From: an uncultured Chlorobiaceae bacterium
GTDB taxonomy: Bacteria; Bacteroidota; Chlorobiia; Chlorobiales; Chlorobiaceae
Assembly: GCA_903994525.1 (NCBI GenBank)
Contig: CAJEXW010000015.1
Location: 1 to 64,000 of the forward strand
Direction: 5' to 3'
Length of the DNA: 64,000 nucleotides
Below the pieces are notes generated by a model. It was not told the DNA's origin, ran no database searches, and worked only from the letters and a program-made list of their open reading frames with translations. Position 1 is the stretch's first letter, and every line of letters starts with the position of its first letter. The position numbers and the translations under genes were made by a program. Below, piece by piece: positions 14,856 to 24,526 of this stretch.

Positions 14856-17812
14856 GGATTCAGCACCTCATAAATCGTTGTGGCATCCTTGAAGTTGACG
14901 CCCAAGGCTTTGAAGTGGGCTTTGCCGCAATCGACTTTTTTGTTTTCGGTTGAGCGGCGTTTATCGCGGACGAGATAGAGTTTTTGAGTGTCATCAACAA
15001 CGACTGCCCAGTCGGGGTTGTAGTCGCCGAGTGGTGTTGCAACCTTGAACCAGCGTGGCAGCTTGCAGAAGAATTTTACCCGGTCGTCAGCATCGAGAAG
15101 TTTTGCAACCTCTTCTTCTGTGCCGGAATCGCAGGCAATGTAGTTGAACGGGGTGCGATTGTCGGTACTTTGGATGGTATAGAGGCGGCTGAGGTACTCT
15201 TCAATCTCCTCGGCTTCGAAGAGGCGCATTTCGTAGTATTGCCCTTTGATCGGTTCGTATTTGATGCCGTCGATAATCAGTTCGTGCAGTGCGCGGTTGA
15301 TCATTCTGGCGGTTTCGGTCATGAAGGATTGGGGGTTGAGGGTGAAATCTTTCAACCGTCCTGATTGCTTCAGGATTTCAACCAGGGTTCCTCGTGTCAG
15401 TTCGGTTTCGCGCTGCAAAAAGGCGAGAATATCCGGCAGCGGCTGCTCGTTATGGACAAGGTGTGTTCTGCTGCTGGTGATTTTTCCGCCTTCAAGACCT
15501 GACTCTTTTATTGCAAGATCTCTTTTGGTGATCTCAATCTGCACTGGCTTTATTTCCGCCATGATATTGATCTTCCCTGCCGCCAGAGTGACCAGTTCCG
15601 ACGTTTTAAACTCGACGGAATACCGGGTTTTCTGGCTGATTTTATTCCAGAGTACCTGAAAATCGGTGTTGAGTTCGACTCGTTTGTTGTAGCTCACTTT
15701 CTGGCGATCACGCCCATTCTTCACAAAATCACGCGGAAGGAACCGCTCAATACGCCCGATAACCGCATCTTCAAGACCGGTATATTTTTCCGGCAGGGTA
15801 AAGGTGAAGTCGGCTTTGGCGGGGGTGAATGCCGTGGTAATGTCGCCATAGCTATCAATCAGTCCCTGTTCGGCAACACATTGCCAGATTTCACTTGACT
15901 CCTCCTGTGTCAGGTAGCCGGTTCCTGCGGTGTTGAGCACCGGCGTAAAGGCGAGTTGGGGAAGACGACCGAATTTGAAGTTGCCGCTTGGGTCGATGGC
16001 GGCTTCTATTTCGGACTGCAACCCTTTGGCAAAGTTTTCAAAGGTTTCGTTGGCAATAACGGTGAGGCGGTTGATCTGGTCGTCGTAGACACGGTCACCA
16101 TCCTGATTCACCGGAAGGCGAAGGCCGCGCCCGATGGTCTGGCGGCGTTCACGGTCGGTGCCCATTTCACGCAGGGTGCAGATCTGGAAGACGTTGGGGT
16201 TATCCCACCCCTCTTTCAGGGCTGAGTGGCTGAAAATAAAACGGAGAGGCACCTCCGGTGAGAGCAGCCGCTCCTTGTCTTTCATTATGAGTTCGTAGGT
16301 CTCGTCATCCTTGGCGGTGCTGCCGCTGGTATCAAGGAGGTCTACAATTTTGCCCTTCTTTCTGTCGGCTGAAAAGTAACCGTCGTGAACCTCTTCTGCC
16401 CGGTAAGGAATGAGGCCGGTATAGTGCCGTTTGCTGCTGGTTGCCGTGTATGCCTCTTCAAACCATTGGGCAATTTTCCCTTTGGCAGGGTTGCCATCGT
16501 CGTCGTAGGAGCGGTAGCTTTTGACGTGGTCGATGAAGAAGAGGGAGAGCACCTTTATCCCCTTCCCCTTGAGTTTTTTTTCTTTGGCAAAGTGGGCTTC
16601 GACAGTCTGCTCAATCTGGCTTTTGATGCGTTCATCAGCCATGCCGCCGGATTCCTGAAATCGCTCGACAACAATACCGTTCTGAAACTCCACATATTCA
16701 TTGTCGGGTTCAGCATTGATGTTGGTGACCAGATAGCCTTCATAATCGGTGCGGTTTGTCTGGCTTGCAAGGTTGGTGCCATGCTTGATTTTTAACTGCT
16801 TTTCATGGGTTCCGTTGGGCGTCTCTTCAAAAATGGTCACTTTCGCCTGGGGGGTTTTGGCTGTTTTTGGCCAGTAACCGACAGCATCAAGGCGAACGAA
16901 GGTCTGGTTGTAGTCTTGAGCGCCTGAAGCATCAATAACCTCTATCTGCTTGACAAGGCGCAGGTCGTAGGCGCGGACGGGATCAAGCTGATAGAGGAGG
17001 TTGTAAGGGTTGCTGTGGGTTGCCGAATAGCGCAGGCAGAAGAGCGGCTGGAGGTTGCGAATTGCTTTCTGTGACTTTTCGGTATTGTCCACGCTTTGGG
17101 GCTCGTCGATAATCAGGATCGGCCGGGTGGCCTGAACGTATTCAATGGGACGGCGGCCCGACATTCTGTCCTGCTCCTGATGAATGACATTGAGCCGTTT
17201 TTTCTGCTCGTCGGTGAGGGAGGCATAATCAACCTTCTCCCCGGCATCCTTCTGGAAGGCCTGAATGTTGATGACCATGATCTGGATTTCATTGTTCACG
17301 GCAAACTGTCGAACCCGGCTCAGATCCTTTGACTGGTAGACGAAGTGATCGAAGGCGACATTGTTGTAGAGCCCCCGGAAGTGGTCGCGCATCAGCTTGA
17401 TGGAGCTGGTCACCCCTTCGCGGATAGCTACTGAAGGCACTACAATGATGAACTTTTTGAATCCGTAGAGCTTGTTCAGCTCAAAGATGGAGCGCAGATA
17501 GACATAGGTTTTGCCTGTTCCGGTCTCCATTTCGACGGAGAAGTTGAAAAAGTCGTAGGCGGCACCCTCTTCCTGAAGCTTCCGTGATTTCGGGACATTG
17601 TTGCGGGATTGGACGGTATGCAGGTTTTGCACTATCAGCTCCCCTGAAAGCGCCAGGTCGTTGCCGATGCCGAGGTCGTTGTACATGCTGCCCCCTTTAC
17701 CAAAATCGATCTGAAAGCCGGAGCTGCGGGCTGGCTGACCGTCAAAGAGGTCGGTGACGCTTTTTATGGCTTCGAGCTGGTAGCTGAGGGTTGAATCGAA
17801 TTTCAGTTTCAT
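14852..17812 (-). CDS. Type III restriction enzyme Res-like helicase-nuclease
   Basis: A 986-residue protein with a superfamily 2 helicase, as in Res of type III restriction systems: Walker A METGTGKT (95-102), IIDEPQSVDN (motif II), RYSATHSNP (motif III) and QTIGRGLRLPV (motif VI). The C-terminus has GDYNPDWAVVV and KLYLVRDKRRS followed by DCGKAHFKALGV, the place of the PD-(D/E)XK nuclease. The expected E-x-K seems replaced by R-D-K with a few residues missing before STENKK, so the nuclease may be impaired. Last gene of the five-gene operon, overlapping the Doc gene by 4 bp (ATGA). Its 3' end abuts the umuC stub. Confidence 0.85.
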   Translation of the reverse strand: MKLKFDSTLSYQLEAIKSVTDLFDGQPARSSGFQIDFGKGGSMYNDLGIGNDLALSGELIVQNLHTVQSRNNVPKSRKLQEEGAAYDFFNFSVEMETGTGKTYVYLRSIFELNKLYGFKKFIIVVPSVAIREGVTSSIKLMRDHFRGLYNNVAFDHFVYQSKDLSRVRQFAVNNEIQIMVINIQAFQKDAGEKVDYASLTDEQKKRLNVIHQEQDRMSGRRPIEYVQATRPILIIDEPQSVDNTEKSQKAIRNLQPLFCLRYSATHSNPYNLLYQLDPVRAYDLRLVKQIEVIDASGAQDYNQTFVRLDAVGYWPKTAKTPQAKVTIFEETPNGTHEKQLKIKHGTNLASQTNRTDYEGYLVTNINAEPDNEYVEFQNGIVVERFQESGGMADERIKSQIEQTVEAHFAKEKKLKGKGIKVLSLFFIDHVKSYRSYDDDGNPAKGKIAQWFEEAYTATSSKRHYTGLIPYRAEEVHDGYFSADRKKGKIVDLLDTSGSTAKDDETYELIMKDKERLLSPEVPLRFIFSHSALKEGWDNPNVFQICTLREMGTDRERRQTIGRGLRLPVNQDGDRVYDDQINRLTVIANETFENFAKGLQSEIEAAIDPSGNFKFGRLPQLAFTPVLNTAGTGYLTQEESSEIWQCVAEQGLIDSYGDITTAFTPAKADFTFTLPEKYTGLEDAVIGRIERFLPRDFVKNGRDRQKVSYNKRVELNTDFQVLWNKISQKTRYSVEFKTSELVTLAAGKINIMAEIKPVQIEITKRDLAIKESGLEGGKITSSRTHLVHNEQPLPDILAFLQRETELTRGTLVEILKQSGRLKDFTLNPQSFMTETARMINRALHELIIDGIKYEPIKGQYYEMRLFEAEEIEEYLSRLYTIQSTDNRTPFNYIACDSGTEEEVAKLLDADDRVKFFCKLPRWFKVATPLGDYNPDWAVVVDDTQKLYLVRDKRRSTENKKVDCGKAHFKALGVNFKDATTIYEVLNP

Positions 17813-18252
17813 AACTCTTCCTGAATAGCATTCAAGAGCCTTAGTTTCAGCTCTTCGTTTTCATTATAGCTATCATTGATAACAGCCTCAATAAGGTCAC
17901 GGAGAAACTCCTTATCTATTTTACCTGCGGCCAGGTGATAGCTGATGTTTTCCATCTCACGCATGAAATCAGAGACACAGTACATGTAGCCATTGAATAA
18001 AAGGAATTGCGCAGAGAGCGTAATGGCAATTCGTTTGTTGCCGTCCTGAAAACAATGGAACTTGTTCGCGCAAAAAAAGAGGTGTGTGATCTTGTCGAGA
18101 AAAGTCGGGTAGTAGCTGTCGTTCTGGATGTGTTCAAGGACGCTTTCAAGACGACCCTGGTCGAGCATACCATGCGAACCACCCCCCGACACCTCTACGG
18201 TTTTGGCATGGATTTTAACAGCCTGATCTATTGTGATATAAATAAATTGCAT
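17809..18252 (-). CDS. Doc/Fic-family toxin-like protein
   Basis: A 147-residue Fic-fold protein. The active-site loop is HCFQDGNKR (66-74), close to the Doc form HxFxDxNKR, with the catalytic histidine at 66. Doc proteins phosphorylate EF-Tu; other Fic proteins AMPylate targets. No inhibitory helix motif is apparent in the chain. It is sandwiched between a RhuM/BRO-like gene (1 bp overlap) and the Res gene (4 bp overlap), so it is tightly co-translated. The upstream DNA-binding protein may serve as its antitoxin, by analogy with phd-doc, but that is inference. Confidence 0.8.
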   Translation of the reverse strand: MQFIYITIDQAVKIHAKTVEVSGGGSHGMLDQGRLESVLEHIQNDSYYPTFLDKITHLFFCANKFHCFQDGNKRIAITLSAQFLLFNGYMYCVSDFMREMENISYHLAAGKIDKEFLRDLIEAVINDSYNENEELKLRLLNAIQEEL

Positions 18253-19271
18253 TATTCACGCTCCTTGAGGCGTTTCATGGCATCTTTGGCTTCGACAAGG
18301 CGTTGTTCCAGCTCCAGACTCTTTTCGCCGATAAATTTTTCAAATTCATCAACCTTGAGCGGGGACATGTATTCTGTCAACTGATGGTGAAATGCATCAC
18401 GAAAGGCGAGATCGCGACTGGCCATTTTAACCCTTGCTTTTTCAATCAATGGTTTCCAGTGAGCCTGAGATTCAAACTGCTTAAAAAGAACATCAACCTC
18501 AAAAAAGCTGAGTTTTCTGCCCTTTTGCTGAAGCTTCTGCTGAAGCTGATCGGCAAAACCACATTCATAAGATGCAATCAGGTCAAGTATTTCACTGTAA
18601 AAAGTATCTCTAACCTTCTCTTTTTCATTCAGTTGAAGAATTTTTCGGTACTCCCTTGCATTCTCTTTAAAAATGCTCACATAAATTTTGTCGGTATACA
18701 TGGGGTACTTGAAATTCCCCATATCGACGCAGTCCCGCAGTGCATCAGTGAATTGTTTGCGATAGTCCTCTTCCTTAAAGTAGGAGAGAAGAAAATCTTC
18801 ATCTCGTTGGTTGATATACTTTGTTCCTCCACCAGTCCGGCTGTTGATGGTGTCAATGACAATATCAAGCATGACCTGACGAAGAACACGAGCCTTCTCG
18901 CTTTCTGCAATCAGCATTGCCAGATTGAGGAATGCGCGGAAGTCAAAAATTCCCAGCGCAGTTGTTTTGGTAATGAAATCTGTTTCGCTATCACCCCGTT
19001 CTTCAAAAGTTAACTTAAAGCTCTTCAAAGAGTTACCGCGCAAAACCTCGTAACCGTTTTCCTTGAGTTCCGGCTCGTATTTCGACAGATAATTGTCTAT
19101 TGTCCTTGGGGTAACTTCAAAAAAAGCGGCAACTTGCTCTTTGAGCAGTACTACCTTGCCATTGAACTCGATTCCCTTTATGCCGATGCTTTTCTGGATT
19201 TCAGCAACGGCGTATGGGTTGTTGAGGATGTTCTGCCGGTCGATATTGGAACCCGTTAAATCTTTTGCCAT
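18252..19271 (-). CDS. RhuM/BRO-like DNA-binding protein
   Basis: A 339-residue protein. The N-terminal third has a helix-turn-helix-like stretch LLKEQVAAFFEVTPRTIDNYL, then YEVLRGNSLKSFKL and a FRAFLNLAMLIAESEKARVLRQ segment similar in logic to RhuM and BRO-N proteins. A C-terminal helical part with LEQRLVEAKDAMKRLKE may form a coiled coil. Such genes often sit in type III or type I restriction operons. Gap to the methyltransferase is 12 bp and its stop overlaps the Doc start. Family placement is by pattern, not certain. Possible roles: antitoxin for Doc or regulator of the operon. Confidence 0.6.
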   Translation of the reverse strand: MAKDLTGSNIDRQNILNNPYAVAEIQKSIGIKGIEFNGKVVLLKEQVAAFFEVTPRTIDNYLSKYEPELKENGYEVLRGNSLKSFKLTFEERGDSETDFITKTTALGIFDFRAFLNLAMLIAESEKARVLRQVMLDIVIDTINSRTGGGTKYINQRDEDFLLSYFKEEDYRKQFTDALRDCVDMGNFKYPMYTDKIYVSIFKENAREYRKILQLNEKEKVRDTFYSEILDLIASYECGFADQLQQKLQQKGRKLSFFEVDVLFKQFESQAHWKPLIEKARVKMASRDLAFRDAFHHQLTEYMSPLKVDEFEKFIGEKSLELEQRLVEAKDAMKRLKERE

Positions 19272-19283
19272 ATCCGTTCTTTG

Positions 19284-21254
19284 TTATACCGTTTTAAAGA
19301 GAATCTGGTTGTGCTTTTCCTTCTGCATGTTGTGGGCGTTGAAGGTTTGTACGGCGTTGGCTTTGAGCTGGTCGTTGCCATGGAAGGCGGAGTCGAGGCA
19401 GAGGAACTGCTGGGGGTTGAGGTCAATGACTGCGTCAATCAGCTCTTTGGTAACGCTCTCTTCCAGGCAGAGCAGGAGTGCGCCGTCGGAGACGGAAAAG
19501 AGTTCTTTGCCGGTGATGGTTTTGGTTTCGATGTTGCCGGTCAGAGTAAAACCGGCTTTGAGGAGGATTTCATAGAGCAGCTCTTCTGGTGTTGCCTTGG
19601 CGTCAATATGGTCGATGTGGAGCGTGAGCTGATCAAGAATTCGCTCCGTCGAAGCTGAAGGCTCAAGCTTCTGCCACTGGTGGAAGTTGGATTTGTCGAG
19701 CTTGAGCACCTTGAAGCCCCGATCCTGCTTGGCGGCATTATCGAGATCAAGCTTGCCCTCCTCTTCAGTGTTGAGCTTCTTGATGACCCGACGGATGCGC
19801 TCTTTGCCGATATCGGCTATGGTTTTATAGCCTGCCTTGAAGGCTTCGCTCTCAGGTGCGCAGGGTTCAGGGAGCTGGACAAGGATGAATTTGCGGTTGC
19901 CGTTGTCCTGTTTGTTCAGATCGAGAACGGCATGGGCGGTGGTGGCTGAACCGGCGAAGAAGTCGAGAACAATTGCCGACGTATCACTAATCATAGAAAC
20001 AAAATACTTGATAAGCGACACTGGCTTTGGAAATGAAAACAATTTGCTACCAAACAGGTCAAGCATCTCCTTGTTCCCATTTTCATTCATGCCAATCTCT
20101 TTCGGGAGAAAGGTAGAGACTGCTTTCATGGCCTCATCAGTTCCGAACTTCTTGATAGCCTTGGCTTTATCTTCGCTCTCGAAAACACGAAATGCCGGAA
20201 TAGAGAGATTAAAAAAATCGTAATCATCAGGAAAAACGATTTTCCCTTTACGATAGTATTCAGGAAAAGTGTCAATAGATACTCCCCATACTCTATGCGG
20301 GTTAAAAGGATAACTCTTACCTGTTTTTGGATCAACCATGATAAATGCCGAGTTAGGTCGCTCTTCGGCACTTCGCTGTGTCGTTAAATCTGATAGCCGC
20401 CATCTGTCGTTGGGAAAATCACTGGTTTGATAATATTTCCTTTCGTAAGAAACTCCAGCCTGCAACCCACCCTTGGTAAAAGCAATAACCCATTCGTAAT
20501 CCTGCGAGACACCAAATGGGACATCGCTCTTGGTTGTCCTCTTTTTCCAGGGAAATACAGCCACAAAATTCTCCTCCCCAAAAATCTCATCGCACAGCTT
20601 CCGCAGATTGCTCACCTCATTATCATCAATACTGATAAAGATCACTCCGTCATCACGGAGCAGATTCCTTGCCAGATAGAGCCTTGGGTACATCATGTTC
20701 AGCCATCGGGTATGGTAGCGGGGATTTTCCTGTGCATTTGCGGACTGGCTATCCTTCCATCGCCCCTCATGCCCGGCATACTCCAGATAGGTCTCAAGGC
20801 TCTCGCTGAAGTTGTCGGGGTAGATGAACTCCTTGCCGGTGTTGTAGGGCGGGTCGATGTAGATCATCTTCACCTTGCCGTAGTAGCTGGTCTGGAGCAG
20901 CTTGAGCACTTCGAGGTTGTCGCCTTCGATAAAGAGGTTTTCGGTGGTGTCGAAATTCACTGACTCCTGACGGTAGGGTTTGAGCGTGGCGGAGCTGAGG
21001 GTCTGGATCAGGTGCAGCGCCTCTTTTTTACCCGGCCACTCCATACCGTAGCGCTCACGGCGTGACTCGAACGTGTCACTGAAGGTGCCGAGTTCTGCCT
21101 TGAGTTTTGCAAAGTCGATGGACTCTGTCAGTTCGCCTTTGTCGTTGCGGGTTTCGGTAAAGACGGTTGGAAAGAGCTGTTTCAGCCGGGCACGGTTTTC
21201 GGCGGCTATGTCGAGGGTAGTTCCTTTCATGTTTTCGGGCTGGATCTCTGCCAT
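19284..21254 (-). CDS. Type III-like DNA adenine-N6 methyltransferase (Mod)
   Basis: About 656 residues from the ATG at 21254; a TTG at 21266 would add four. Motif IV is DPPYNTG, some 135 residues in, and the SAM-binding motif I follows much later as LDFFAGSATTAHAVLDLN, the order of beta-class enzymes such as type III Mod. An SIDDNEVSNLRKLCDEIFGEENF segment is typical of this group. The enzyme should methylate adenine in the target site and protect host DNA from the Res partner encoded three genes downstream. It starts 20 bp after the SNF2-helicase stop. No phase-variable repeats were seen in the gene. Confidence 0.92.
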   Translation of the reverse strand: MAEIQPENMKGTTLDIAAENRARLKQLFPTVFTETRNDKGELTESIDFAKLKAELGTFSDTFESRRERYGMEWPGKKEALHLIQTLSSATLKPYRQESVNFDTTENLFIEGDNLEVLKLLQTSYYGKVKMIYIDPPYNTGKEFIYPDNFSESLETYLEYAGHEGRWKDSQSANAQENPRYHTRWLNMMYPRLYLARNLLRDDGVIFISIDDNEVSNLRKLCDEIFGEENFVAVFPWKKRTTKSDVPFGVSQDYEWVIAFTKGGLQAGVSYERKYYQTSDFPNDRWRLSDLTTQRSAEERPNSAFIMVDPKTGKSYPFNPHRVWGVSIDTFPEYYRKGKIVFPDDYDFFNLSIPAFRVFESEDKAKAIKKFGTDEAMKAVSTFLPKEIGMNENGNKEMLDLFGSKLFSFPKPVSLIKYFVSMISDTSAIVLDFFAGSATTAHAVLDLNKQDNGNRKFILVQLPEPCAPESEAFKAGYKTIADIGKERIRRVIKKLNTEEEGKLDLDNAAKQDRGFKVLKLDKSNFHQWQKLEPSASTERILDQLTLHIDHIDAKATPEELLYEILLKAGFTLTGNIETKTITGKELFSVSDGALLLCLEESVTKELIDAVIDLNPQQFLCLDSAFHGNDQLKANAVQTFNAHNMQKEKHNQILFKTV

Positions 21255-21274
21255 AGTCTTTAACAATGTGTGGT

Positions 21275-24163
21275 TTAGTTCATTGACCAGCGAATGGTGA
21301 AGAGGGTTTTCTCTTCAACGGTCTGCTTGAGCCGCTCTTCAACGGTATCGAGCAGTTCGTCTTTCTGGTGTTCAATATGCCTTGATGCTTCGTCGTACCC
21401 TTTCCAGGCTTCGTCACGCTTTTTGTCGATATCGCGCAGTTTTTTCTGGATGGCCAGTTTGTCTGGCAGGTTCGGGGCAAGACGCGCCTCTTTTTTCAAG
21501 ATAGTAATCTGTTCGTCATACTCTTTGAGTTCGACCTTGAGCCCTTTGCGTTTGTCGTCGGCCCAGTAGTTGAGTTTTTCGATCTCTTCTTCAAACCAGT
21601 TGGCCTGTTGGGCGACAAGGGCGGAGAGGATTTCCATTTTGCGTTGTTCAGTGAGCTGTTGCAGCGCTGCGTGCGGCTCCATGCTGCTCTCTTCGACGAT
21701 GGTTGCGGGAAGGTCGAAAAAGCGGCGGGATGACTCTTCAGGGAGGGTTTCGCCGGAGTCGGTTATGGCGCTGAAGATGAGGTGATCCTGCTCGTCGGCA
21801 CCGTTAATGGAGAGCTGCAGGAGCTTGAGTGTGCCGGATTGGCCAACAAGGGGTTGCAGTGTTTCGGATTTCTGTGGCCATGCGGTGTAGTTGAAACTGA
21901 TGTGTGCCCCTTGGGGTATGGTGGTTTTGCATGCCTCTATGAGCTGTTGAGCGAGGGGGTGGCCGATGCGGTAACGATGCGCGTCGCTGGTGGTTCGAGT
22001 GAGATCGTAGGTGCCGGCCGGAATGGTATGGTCGGCGCTTATTGCGCTGTGCAGGGTAAAGCTGAGTTTTTCATGGTCGAAGGCGGCTTTGCCTTCAAGC
22101 GCGTATCGGGTCAGCTTCCAGAGCATGGAGTCGTATTTGTTGAGGTACTGGCGGCTTTCGCTGAGGTTTACCCGCAAGCGGTCGTGAACGTCGGCATCAA
22201 AGTTTTCGAGCAGTTTTTTGCGGGTGTCGCCCATGGTGGCCGATATCTGCGATTCCATCTCTTCCTGCAGGCGGTTGAATTCTGATTCTATTTCGGCGGT
22301 TGTCCGGCAGTTCTGGTAGATGGCGGCTATCCGTTTTTCAAATTCTACGCCGGATTCTATGACGCCAAGCACTTCGTCGCTTGCGCCGAAAACTCCGGAA
22401 AAGAGTTTGAATTTCTGGTCGAGCAGTTCATAGACGCGCTGGTCGGCTGCGTTGTTGCGGTTGATGAAGTTGATGACCACCACGTCGTGCTTTTGGCCGT
22501 AGCGGTGGCAACGTCCAATACGCTGCTCAATACGCTGGGGGTTCCAAGGGAGGTCGTAATTGACAACCATGGAGCAGAATTGGAGGTTAATCCCCTCTGC
22601 GCCTGCTTCGGTGGCGATCATGATTTGTGCTTCGTCTCTGAACCAGTCAACGAGTGCGGCGCGCATGTCGGCTGTTCTGGAGCCGGTGACGCGGTCGCTG
22701 TTTTTATATTTTTCCGCCCAACTTTTGTACAGGGATTTGGACAATGGGTCACTGTTTGTTCCATTGAAGAGGACAATTTTGCCGTTGTAACCGTTAGCGG
22801 AAAGGAGCTTGATCAGGTAGTTCTGGGTTTTCCTTGATTCTGTAAAGACAATGGCTTTTTGTGCCGAGCCGAGTTCTGCGGCTTTTTTGAAGCCCTGGGC
22901 GAGAGCGCTGAGCAGGGCGCTGCCTTTGGCGTTTTCGGTGATATTGACCGCGAGATCGCGAAAGAGTTCAAGTTCGTTTATCTCTTGTTGAATGGAAGCT
23001 TTGTTGGCAAGCGTCAAGGTTTCTTTTGGTTCTTCGTCTCCCCACTCTTCAGCTTCTGTTTCAAATTCTTCAAAATCGGTTTCGAGTTCTGCCAAGCCAT
23101 CATTGAGAGCGCTCTCCTTGAGCATTTTTTTCAGCCTGTTTGCCAGAGAGTCGAGTGCACCGGCTATGGCAAAGGTGGATGATGCGAGCAGTTTGCGAAG
23201 GATAAGGGTTATGAGTTGCCGTTGGGAGTTTGGAAGCGCATACAGGGACTCTTTCTGGAGGTATTCGGTAACCATGTCGTACAGTGCGACTTCATCGGCA
23301 GTGGGAAAGAAGTCTTCGGTGAGGGGGATGCGGTTGGTATAACGAATGTATTCAAGCACCTGACGGCGGAGCGTGCGGTGGCACAGCGGGGCAAGACGGG
23401 CTTTGAGTTCGTCGAATGCGCCCTCTGCGGAGATGCGGGCGTACTTTGTTTTAAAACTTTTGTCGTCGCCAAAGGCGTAGCTGTCGATCATGCTGACCAG
23501 ACCGTAGAGCTCCATCAGGGAGTTTTGCAGTGGCGTGGCGGTCAGAAGAATTTTGGGGGTGTTGAGGAGCGCCGTTTTTATTGCCCTGGCAATTTTGTTG
23601 TCGGGTTTATAGACGTTGCGCAACCGGTGTGATTCGTCAATAACGGCAAGATCCCACGATTCTGCCATAATGGCTTCATAGTAGCGTGCGGCAAACTGGT
23701 AGGAACAGATGATGAGTGCGCTTTGATGTAACGGGTTGCTGTGCGCCTCTTTTTTGAGCTGTTTATAGTTTTTTGTTTCGAGAATACAGGAGGGCAGGTA
23801 AAATTTTTCGGCCATCTCCATTGCCCACTGCTTGCGCAGATTGGCGGGTGTAATGATGAGGATACGGCGTTTGCGTTCAGCCCATTTCTGGGCAATGACC
23901 AGCCCGGCTTCAATGGTTTTGCCGAGGCCTACTTCGTCGGCAAGAATGGAGCCTTTGGATAGTGGAGAACGGAAGGCAAAAAGGGCGGCATCGAGCTGGT
24001 GCGGGTTGAGGTCAACCTGGGCATCAGCCAGCGCTGAGGCAAGCTTTTCGGAATCGTTGAGCGAGTGGCGACGACTGAGTTCGTGTCCGTAGTATGAGGC
24101 ATGGTACCGGGTCACTGGCATCACGTTGGGTTTGTGGTCAGAAAAGAGTTGATGCAGACGCAC
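21275..24163 (-). CDS. SNF2/RapA-type helicase of a restriction operon
   Basis: A 962-residue superfamily 2 ATPase. Visible motifs are ILADEVGLGKTIEAGLV (I), VIDESHRLRN (II, DESH), LLTATPLQNS (III), and IATEAGAEGINLQF followed by PWNPQRIEQRIGRCHRYGQ (V-VI), all SNF2/RapA-like. The C-terminal 300 residues are helical and charged. First gene of the five-gene operon. The listed start is a GTG at 24163; an ATG 14 codons in (MPVTRYHASYYG) is an alternative. SNF2-type proteins occur in DISARM and in accessory roles in restriction systems, but here the partners are Mod and Res. Confidence 0.85.
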   Translation of the reverse strand: MRLHQLFSDHKPNVMPVTRYHASYYGHELSRRHSLNDSEKLASALADAQVDLNPHQLDAALFAFRSPLSKGSILADEVGLGKTIEAGLVIAQKWAERKRRILIITPANLRKQWAMEMAEKFYLPSCILETKNYKQLKKEAHSNPLHQSALIICSYQFAARYYEAIMAESWDLAVIDESHRLRNVYKPDNKIARAIKTALLNTPKILLTATPLQNSLMELYGLVSMIDSYAFGDDKSFKTKYARISAEGAFDELKARLAPLCHRTLRRQVLEYIRYTNRIPLTEDFFPTADEVALYDMVTEYLQKESLYALPNSQRQLITLILRKLLASSTFAIAGALDSLANRLKKMLKESALNDGLAELETDFEEFETEAEEWGDEEPKETLTLANKASIQQEINELELFRDLAVNITENAKGSALLSALAQGFKKAAELGSAQKAIVFTESRKTQNYLIKLLSANGYNGKIVLFNGTNSDPLSKSLYKSWAEKYKNSDRVTGSRTADMRAALVDWFRDEAQIMIATEAGAEGINLQFCSMVVNYDLPWNPQRIEQRIGRCHRYGQKHDVVVINFINRNNAADQRVYELLDQKFKLFSGVFGASDEVLGVIESGVEFEKRIAAIYQNCRTTAEIESEFNRLQEEMESQISATMGDTRKKLLENFDADVHDRLRVNLSESRQYLNKYDSMLWKLTRYALEGKAAFDHEKLSFTLHSAISADHTIPAGTYDLTRTTSDAHRYRIGHPLAQQLIEACKTTIPQGAHISFNYTAWPQKSETLQPLVGQSGTLKLLQLSINGADEQDHLIFSAITDSGETLPEESSRRFFDLPATIVEESSMEPHAALQQLTEQRKMEILSALVAQQANWFEEEIEKLNYWADDKRKGLKVELKEYDEQITILKKEARLAPNLPDKLAIQKKLRDIDKKRDEAWKGYDEASRHIEHQKDELLDTVEERLKQTVEEKTLFTIRWSMN

Positions 24164-24245
24164 ACACTTTCTGGATTTAGAGCTATATGAGCTTCCTCTC
24201 CGAATTTATACATTTTACTCACAGTATACCAATGGGGAGTTTACG

Positions 24246-24476
24246 TCATAGGGTGGCCGTGCAAACTCTTGTTGAAACTGGTTTGATGGGACTGACAGCT
24301 TCCATTTTTGCAACGCGAGACTGGCTTGAATGGATCATTTTTGCAAAATCTTTCTGAGTCAACCGGAGCGACTGACGGCATTCTTTCAGGGCGGAATACT
24401 CAGTTTGCGCCAGAAAAGGTGCGAACTTGCTTATAGAGGATATAATCGATGTATAGCCTGTGTCTATTTCTTGCAA
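24246..24476 (-). pseudogene. XRE-type HTH protein, probably frameshifted
   Basis: A 76-residue frame whose middle, ALKECRQSLRLTQKDFAKMI then HSSQSRVAKMEA, is a complete XRE helix-turn-helix as in HigA-type antitoxins. Homologues continue with a leucine-rich helix after KMEA; here the frame gives VSPIKPVSTRV and stops, while the +2 frame reads HQTSFNKSLHGHP, closer to the expected pattern. One indel is the simplest explanation. No toxin partner is encoded beside it. It lies 82 bp upstream of the SNF2-helicase start and could once have regulated that operon. Confidence 0.5.
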
Positions 24477-24492
24477 AACGGTTAACGATTGC

Positions 24493-24526
24493 TAATATTG
24501 TGAATGTCAATGGTTGTTCACTATTA
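24493..24526. promoter_or_regulatory. Imperfect inverted repeat upstream of the HTH gene
   Basis: TAATATTGTGAA and TTCACTATTA are inverted copies, with a two-base bulge, around an 12-bp centre, 17 bp before the XRE gene start. It could be the operator of that regulator. The signal is modest and the protein appears broken. Confidence 0.3.

Noticed and set aside
14852-24163. DISARM or BREX system
   Set aside because: There is a SNF2 helicase and an adenine methyltransferase, but no drmA, drmB or drmC-like gene and no BrxC/PglZ; the Res and Mod partners point to a type III-like restriction system.
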